Assembly: GCA_000969725.1 (NCBI GenBank)
Contig: JXSR01S022273.1
Length of the DNA stretch: 33,607 nucleotides
DNA from: Ophiothrix spiculata
Taxonomy: Eukaryota; Echinodermata; Ophiuroidea; Amphilepidida; Ophiotrichidae
Strand: one strand, 5' to 3'
This document shows, piece after piece, positions 21,501 to 30,500 of this stretch. A program made the translations under genes and the position numbers. How positions within the stretch are numbered: the first letter of the stretch is position 1; every line of letters begins with the position of its first letter. Under the pieces are notes generated by a model. It had not been told where the DNA came from. It did not search any database and was given only the letters and a program-made list of their open reading frames with translations.

Positions 21501-24500
21501 ATTACATTTCTCCATTTCCTAATCTTATTACCACTCTACCAGTGCTTGTTACATAGCNNNNNNNNNNNNNNNNNNNNNNNNNNNNNNNNNNNNNNNNNNN
21601 NNNNNNNNNNNNNNNNNNNNNNNNNNNNNNNNNNNNNNNNNNNNNNNNNNNNNNNNNNNNNNNNNNNNNNNNNNNNNNNNNNNNNNNNNNNNNNNNNNNN
21701 NNNNNNNNNNNNNNNNNNNNNNNNNNNNNNNNNNNNNNNNNNNNNNNNNNNNNNNNNNNNNNNNNNNNNNNNNNNNNNNNNNNNNNNNNNNNNNNNNNNN
21801 NNNNNNNNNNNNNNNNNNNNNNNNNNNNNNNNNNNNNNNNNNNNNNNNNNNNNNNNNNNNNNNNNNNNNNNNNNNNNNNNNNNNNNNNNNNNNNNNNNNN
21901 NNNNNNNNNNNNNNNNNNNNNNNNNNNNNNNNNNNNNNNNNNNNNNNNNNNNNNNNNNNNNNNNNNNNNNNNNNNNNNNNNNNNNNNNNNNNNNNNNNNN
22001 NNNNNNNNNNNNNNNNNNNNNNNNNNNNNNNNNNNNNNNNNNNNNNNNNNNNNNNNNNNNNNNNNNNNNNNNNNNNNNNNNNNNNNNNNNNNNNNNNNNN
22101 NNNNNNNNNNNNNNNNNNNNNNNNNNNNNNNNNNNNNNNNNNNNNNNNNNNNNNNNNNNNNNNNNNNNNNNNNNNNNNNNNNNNNNNNNNNNNNNNNNNN
22201 NNNNNNNNNNNNNNNNNNNNNNNNNNNNNNNNNNNNNNNNNNNNNNNNNNNNNNNNNNNNNNNNNNNNNNNNNNNNNNNNNNNNNNNNNNNNNNNNNNNN
22301 NNNNNNNNNNNNNNNNNNNNNNNNNNNNNNNNNNNNNNNNNNNNNNNNNNNNNNNNNNNNNNNNNNNNNNNNNNNNNNNNNNNNNNNNNNNNNNNNNNNN
22401 NNNNNNNNNNNNNNNNNNNNNNNNNNNNNNNNCGCGCAACCACTTCCAAATCTTACCCTTGAAGCATATAACTTGAATGCTAATTTTGAACCCCAATCAT
22501 AGATATGCACTAAAAAAAGGCTACTCTTTTCACCAACCTTACTATACACATTTGGTCCTTAAAGGTGCAATTCATGATTTTGATGTGACAAAAACCTCGA
22601 CTCTTTTCTAGCTAAATAAAAAGAGTAGCCTATATTAGCCTAATATATACTGAAAATTTCACTTGATTACGACCGTTCATTTCCAAATTACAAGCTTTTC
22701 AGCATTTTGAAAATCCCCATAGGCTACTGTATTGAAATTACTGTTGGAGCCCCTACAATAATTAGAAAATGACACATTTTCTCACTTTTCTCATAAATGC
22801 AGCGTATATGAAAGAATGGTTTGGGATCGTAACATATATCAGTTGATGATTAGCATAAGCTCAACTTGAACTTAATTTTGATAGAGGTGACCCTTGATCA
22901 GGTGAAAAGTGGATCATAAATTAAGGCCTTCATTTTTAAGGCGAGCTAGAGTGATTGCTCTCCTATGCTCGCCTAAACAGTCTCTTAGGAGAGCAATTTT
23001 AAGCTCACCTCAAACTGTTTAAACCAGCTAATATCTAATGGTGCGACCTTACATCACTCTCCTGACAACTCTCCTTGAACCTTTCAGGAGAGTAATTTAT
23101 AGCTCTTCAGCATTTTTCAAAAATGAAGCCCTGAAATTGCCCCTTTAACATTTATTTCAGGGTTATAAGTTTTATCTAATGCTTCCTATTATCAGATTAG
23201 AACTAAAAAAAATCCCAAAGCCTCAAATAGTGACAAATAAATCCATTAAGTAACTAAAATTTGTGTATTTGAAATTTATAAAGGTCCTCCCAACATAGGC
23301 CTAAACACCGAATGCATGACTGCTTAAAAATAACCTTTTCCAACTGCTACCCTAAACACGCGCACCTCGTCGCTATGTGAAAAAGATATGTTTGGCTAGA
23401 GTACCCCCCCCCAGTCTGCTTCTGATCTTTGGTTCTTTAATCAATCATCAATCATTATGATACAAGTTCTTGCATAACATGCATACCCCGTGAAGGAGTC
23501 TATTCGTACAGGGGACCCACGGCTTTACGTGACTGTCCGACCACGGAGCAAGTAGAGTAAAGTTTCTTGCTCAAGGAAACAAGGAGACGAAAACCGCCCA
23601 GCCCGGGGCTCCACACACTGCAATGGATTAAATAAAGTGGCTCTTTAGCTACTTCATGTAGCCTCTTGAAGTTTGACTCAATGTTGGAGCATTTGCATGG
23701 TCCAAGGCTTCAAGAACCATTTCCATTTTGCATAATTTGTGTTTCCAGAACTGGATTCAGAAGCAAAAACCATCAAAGGATTTTTGTATACAGATGATTC
23801 TTGCTATTAAAGGTGCCCAAGTTAGATTATTGTTGATGCAGTAAAATATGGGCACCCCCTCCCCCTGTGACTAGAACCTACCATGTGTACATAATTTTAT
23901 CTGTTTTCAATACCCTGGTACAACATTGCTATGTTTTATTAATGCATCAGCTCATTTATACACGTACATCACAATATACGACATTACTAACGTACTTTAT
24001 GTTACTGGATAGAGTTAAAAAATTAAAGAAATGAAATTGAAAAATGAATTATTTGAAAGATAACACACACAGTTTTCACATGTTGGGTTATTTTTGCAAA
24101 CTAGCCTAGATACAAGGGGAGAAATTGTTTGCATTTAATGAACTGGAAAACTGCACAATATTGACAATCCTAATTGTCATACCACAACTGTGATTCCATG
24201 TGTTGAAATGTCAATATGAAATAATGGAATTTTATCGTTATTTTATTGTTCAAATACTTTGTTTTTCAATATCATTGTCAAATGAGAAGAAGCCTTGGTT
24301 AGCACCGTAAAAAATCACCCTATTGCGAAACTCTGACGGAGGGTACATTTTTAGGGGGTGGGGATATTCAGAATTGCTGACCATTTATAGAACTAGTATC
24401 TTTCCCGTGTTCTCCCCTCCCACGGACCCAGCGCGCGCTGCCCGGGTGAGGATTTTAGTTAGATTCAGATAGTGCTAGACATGGTGTACACTAAATTGAA

Positions 24501-27500
24501 CAATATTGACATCCCTAAACAAGGGCTAGAGCATTTATTACCAGGGGTCGATTACAATAACATTACGATGCATCGTAGCTAACGATGGGTTCAGCTTGTA
24601 ACTACAACTAGAAATCACAAAGCCATGAAAACCCGTCGTAAGTGTTCACCGCATCGCAAGGTATGTGAATTATGCATTAGAAAAATCAAACCCTTTGTTT
24701 ATCAAGAGGTGGTCGTAGCTAACGATGGGTTTTGGTCTTACGATGGGTTAACGATGCATTTTAGCATTAGTGAAATTGACCCCAGGTTATTATAAGCAGC
24801 ACCCAGTTTTATTTCAATCCAAGAAAATTAGTTCTTTGAACATGTTGAATGAACTTGAATAACTTTGCTATGAGTTGAGTCTATACTCTCGAACTACAAC
24901 ATATTTGGAGTTACTAAATTATTCTTTATAAGGCGAGGTGTCACTAGAACTCTCCTCCTTTTAACCCTAACCAGCCTGGACCATACAATGACAACACAAT
25001 CAAATTTCAAAACATACAACATTGTATTCTGAGCTGCATGGTGTAGGATTACAAGCACACTCCTTGCAGGTTCAAGTTCAAGTCCATGCATGACTCACAG
25101 TGACACACAAACCTTGTTGTCTTTTGCTGTATAGCCTAGGACTGAATAACTTGCCTTTTTTCTGTGTGGTCTAGGACTCTATGCACTTTAGTCTGCCAGA
25201 GTTAGGGTTAAACAGCACTTCTGTTCCACTTAATCCAGTGGTTAAAAGTACTTCTTAACTTCCTTGTGAGGACTTCCTGTTGTAATGATTAGTGGAAAAA
25301 AGCTTCATAAAATCAATTTATACAATGAGAACTTCTGTTTAATTGAATGTGTATATCTCATTGCGTATTTCAACTTCTTTCTGAGAACAGGAAGTCTAGT
25401 GACGCTTCGCCTAACATATAGAAATTTTTGAGATTGTTTAGCAAAATCATATGTACACCTATGGGAAAAGTAGTCCATCTCCAGATTATGTACAAAATCA
25501 ATTCTGCCCCCCCCCCCATCCTACCTTGCATCAACAATAAAATGTCATGCCACAAACACGATTCTGTGTGTTTACATGGCATGCCGTATTGTCAATATGC
25601 AATGATGGTATTCAATATTCATTCCACTGTTCAAATATTTTGCCTTTGTTTACTGAAGATCAGGCGAAACTTTGATCGTCACTAAAATAGACTGGGAAAA
25701 AATCTTGAGGTTTTCTTTATCTGAGAGCATGATACATATACTCCAACTCTTGTTAAAGCGAAATCTCATGAAATACTGCACTTAAAGCAATACCGATACT
25801 ACAAGATTTTGATCAAAAATGGTTTATAGTAAAAGCAGCATAAAATTGAGGACCCTAGAACTAAAAGGGCGTTAAGTCACAAAATCTTGAAAATTGAGTT
25901 GTGTCAATTTCCTGCTACAGAATTCTCATTTCTACATTATGTACAAGTTATGTAGCAATTTGATGATCAGAGCATGTGTAAGAGTCACTGCGAGATACAG
26001 CAATACCATTCAAGACAACACAAATGATATGATGTTTGTGCTATTTTCTCAGTTTGTACTCAATGTGACTTAACCCCCTTCTGGTTCTATAGGGTCCTCA
26101 ATTGAGGAAATGTGACTATCTAAAAATGTTTTCAAGTATATTTTGTGAAAAAAATTGTTTTGCCACCAAAAATGGATAAAAAGCACATGCGTGCTTTCCT
26201 ATGTGGAATTAAATTTGGGATCCCAAATTTAATTCAACAAATGGCCATAACAGAAAAAGTAAGCAGCTTTGAACCAAATTGTTTGGAGGGTATTCATATG
26301 TACCAAAGACAAACCCAATAAGCCCCAAAAATCAAAAGTCATGGGTGAGAGGGGGCGCTTCATTTTAAACACTTTATAGTATTGCCCGCAAAAAGGGGCG
26401 AATTTTGCGGACTAAGCGCCCCATGGTGTAAATACTAATTATATTGCTGAGTCACTCTCTAATTATATCAGCTTCATTTGTTTCCTTTCAAGAATCCGAT
26501 TTGAAAAAAAAGGGAGACAAGACTATGCTTTGTCTAGCCAGATGAAATAGAATACTTATCCTTGCTTGAATCCAAGTTTGACAGACTCATTAATCATTAT
26601 TCATTTGAATAAATAAAGTACAAAATGCCATATCCTTAATAAGCTTATTATAGATGCATTTTGAATATGATGCTCTCCAGCTATGTATCAAAGAGGCTCA
26701 AGTTAAATCAGTTTAATGCAAGGGTATGTAGAAGTTGCAGTATAGAGTTGAAAATGTGGATTAAAATCCAGTGAAACTATGTACGCATATTGTTCATGCT
26801 TGAAAAAAAAGTAGAAAATTGAAACATAAAAATATTCCACTAACATTAACACTTAAATTAAGCACCTCTTTGTTATCTCCTCGGAAAGTTTAAAATGGGT
26901 GGTTCCCCCCGGATTCGACCACGGGACCTCTTCAATGATAAATTTGAATCTAGACAACCAGAAATTTATACACAACCAGTCTAGATGAAGTATTTGAATT
27001 TGGCAATTTTCTTGACTTTGTGGAATGGAATTTTGTGAGGTTGGATGGTGTTATGGTTAAACTAGCAGATTTTAGTTTCCAAACTGTACCTTCACCCACC
27101 ATAAAATCCCAAAGGTCAATCTTAGAATAGACCTTTTCGAACTATTCGGAAATTTCCGGAACATTGATCACATGGCCATTTTTTCAACCAATCACGTATA
27201 AGCTCATTAGTATGCACGATTTTGTCAACAAAAAAGTCGGAAAAATCACTCGCATTTCAGTGCAATAAAAGTGAAAAATAAATAGAACCAGACCCATACA
27301 ATATTGGATACTCTCATTCTGAACAACCTTTGGCCGATAGTACCTAATAGGCTCACCGACATAAAGAGTGAAATTTCCATTTGAAATTGGCTGATCTGTG
27401 CTGATTAAGCTTAAGATGTGAAGTTGCATCAGGGCGATCAAACTAAAAGTGACTCTGTAGTGCTGACGCTAATTCCAAGTTCGAATTCGTACGCAACCAA

Positions 27501-30500
27501 TTAACGAGAACGAGAACTTAACATTCTGGTTATTGTGTTGAAGAGTCACTTTTTCTTTCGGCAATTGCCGGAAAGTGTAAAATCAGCTTCGGAAATTCTC
27601 GGATAGTCGTGTTTTGAAAAGGTCTATAGCACAATATGTGTACCGACGGGGCAAAAGGGTCCAGTTGTCGACTCCTACATGTTGCTCATTGTAGCATATC
27701 TGATGTATACAAATACCATACATTAGATATATGCTACAAGGAGCAACATGTACGAGCCGACAACTGGACCCTTTTGCCGCGGCGGTACACATATGTCTTC
27801 CACAGATCAACCAGGGTAAACAAGTACAAAGAAATTGAAAGTATACTCTAATTGTTACTCTAATTGTCAAGATAAGTTTCAGGGGATTTGTGCAGAGCAG
27901 ATGTCACTGCCATCAAACTATGAACACGCATGGGGTTACAGCCAGGGTCTGAAAAAATTTCCTGCTATTCTTGCAAGTAAATTGCCCTCCAAAATGCCAA
28001 ATGTCCCTCCAAAAATGCAAATTTGCCCATTTTTACCCACCATGGTTACAGCGGTTGCTCCATGTGACCATTTGGGCTTGGAATTGAGCCGAAAATCCAG
28101 ACAGGGATGCCTTGTGTACCTACTGGTGCTGGGACTTTGATGGTGACATGAAAGATATTGGCAGGGTTATAGGAAAGAGTATGACCGAGTTCTATAGGTA
28201 CTTGGTTACCAACGAGCCAGAGAAACAGGAGCATGAATTCAAAGCTAATTTCAAGGGAAAAAGATATAAAGGGCAATTAATTGGCCATTCAATGATCTTC
28301 CATTCCACAAATCCTAATCACACATGAACATCATAAAACAATCCAAATCTTATCAGGAAGCAAAGTTCCATAAAAGGTGGAAGAATGATCTTAAATCTTA
28401 AAAACTTAATCCACAAAATCTGAATCATAAAACACCATAAAACACCCTTTTATATCAATCAGGAATCGAGCTTCAACAGAGATGGAAAAGTGAGTAGATT
28501 AAAACAAAAAAGGATTAAATTAATTAATAAATGAACCAAATAAAATTAAATGATAGCACTGGCAACCCTAGGAATGGTATCCGATGCATATGCCTGCCTT
28601 TGGGTGTTTTTTTTTTTTACAGATTTTGTTAAATAAGCGATCAAGTAGTTTTCATAGCGGATGAACATTTCAAATTTGCCTAAATTGGTTTTAATATAGG
28701 AAATTAGCTGAAAAAACAGCAAATTTGGGTAAAATGTTGTGGTTTTTGGTCAAAATTGGTTTACTGAGGGGTAGGTTTTTAATCAAAAATAAGTAAAGAT
28801 ATGATCAAATTTTCAAAGTCCGGCAGGCCCATACGCATACAAAAGTTTTTGATGTAACCCCCAGGCTGGCAACCTCCTTTCAATGAACAGCTAGAACAAG
28901 TTCATTTTATTATTGGTGATTATCAGGGATGAGAATGGGTTATTGTCAAAAAAGAGGAAAAGCGTCGTAAAGTTGGGTAAAAGGTCAAAAATGGGCTGAA
29001 AATGAATAAAAAAGCTACAATTTTAGCACATGAACATGATCAAAAAAGAGGAAATCAGCTCAAAAGAGGAACTTTCTCATCCCTGATAATCTAGATAATG
29101 AAATCTATCCATAATCCTAACCATAAAACACCATAAAAAAATCTCTTAAAATCAGGATATCTTCCATCACCCGATTAGAACATAAAAATACTCATGAAAT
29201 TTAAATAAAATTTTAAAAAATACCAAAAATAATGGAAAGTCACAGGTCTGTAATGTTAAAACACCCTAAAAATGAAGAGCTCAAGCAAAACTAAAGAACT
29301 TGGTATAAATTGAAGCAAAAAAAAGTAATTCTAGATCAACATTTTAGAATGATTTAGATTTGACAAGAAGTTAATCTATTATAGATTTTATAAAAGAGGG
29401 AAGATATCAGACTCGGCGCCATTTTAATTCCCGCATTTGGATAAAATTGGGGCTATTCAGTTTTTTGCCGATTGGTGCATCTTATCTTGTCGTAATGTAC
29501 GAGTATTGAAAATAGGCACACATGCGTTGCATTCAGTTAGGCCTAAAAAAAAAAATTGTTTGATTGGCGTAACCCGACCTACCCTAATTTTACCACCGAC
29601 CCTAGATATTTTTATTTTTTTGAGCATGGTAAAAAACCTCCAAATCCCAAATTTGATGGGAATCGATTCATGGGAGCCTAAGATATGGCTTGCAGGACAT
29701 TCAAAATGACTAATAAAAGATGTGTTACAGAAAGAGTAAAGATATTTTTGTATATGTGCCATTTATTTTGTGTTCTTGTATGTGAAACATAGACTTTGAA
29801 AATTTAAAAAAAATTAAAAAAAAAAAAAAATCCGACCTACCAACCCTATTTTTGTTTTTATGTTACGCCAATCAAACAATTATTTTTTTTTGGCCTTAGG
29901 AATATCATTCGCGTAAAATATTATTTGCACGGTTTGCCTCTAGGCGCAAATGACTCTCTGCACACAGAATTGATTTTGGCAAGAATTGAATGTAGCTGAA
30001 TACCCCAATTTGAGCTACACGGCCGACTACGCCATTAAACGGTGCAGTAGGGCCTATACAAAGTCTGGTACTTCCCCACTATATCTATAGATCGATCCCA
30101 AGTCACAAAGATAAAGACAAATAAACTTATACGCCCCAGCATCTCCTACTTACCCTCCATGACCCTCCAGGTTGACCCTTCCCCAGCACACAATGTTGTA
30201 TGGCTTTGTCCTTGTGATGGTGCCATTCAAGTCGGGACTTCTCGTTGTTCCCAAGGTCTGCGTTCGGTTGGTGTAAGGTATCGAAAAGCAAGGCAGCTGG
30301 ATTGCGTGATCGCCCTTCTAAGCCTCCACTGAGGTATTCTAGGTCCTGAAAATGGTGTTTGAAAATACAAATTAACTATTTTGCAAAACATGACCAGTCC
30401 AAACTAATACCTGGCGTCCAAAGACATTCGCTCGCCTGAGTGATATTCGCACTCGCCCGAGTGATATTCACTCACCCTACTAATTAAGAAAACTTCGCTC

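Larger units (their letters stand above)
8332..30153 (-). other. OSGIN giant intron B-C (21.8 kb)
   Basis: This phase-0 intron is bounded by GTAAGT at 30153 and CTGCAG at 8332. It includes an 875-base run of N, so its true length is unknown. The contents are almost all transposon-derived. No open frame inside it looks like a conserved protein, and the exon phases on both sides match directly, so no skipped OSGIN exon is needed. Confidence 0.85.

Noticed and set aside
21483-22549. Four long frames of 315-339 codons
   Set aside because: They exist only because they cross the run of N.
27636-27870. Overlapping frames on both strands with matching CSCRLLHVA-like peptides
   Set aside because: The matching peptides come from the hairpin element at 27634-27794.
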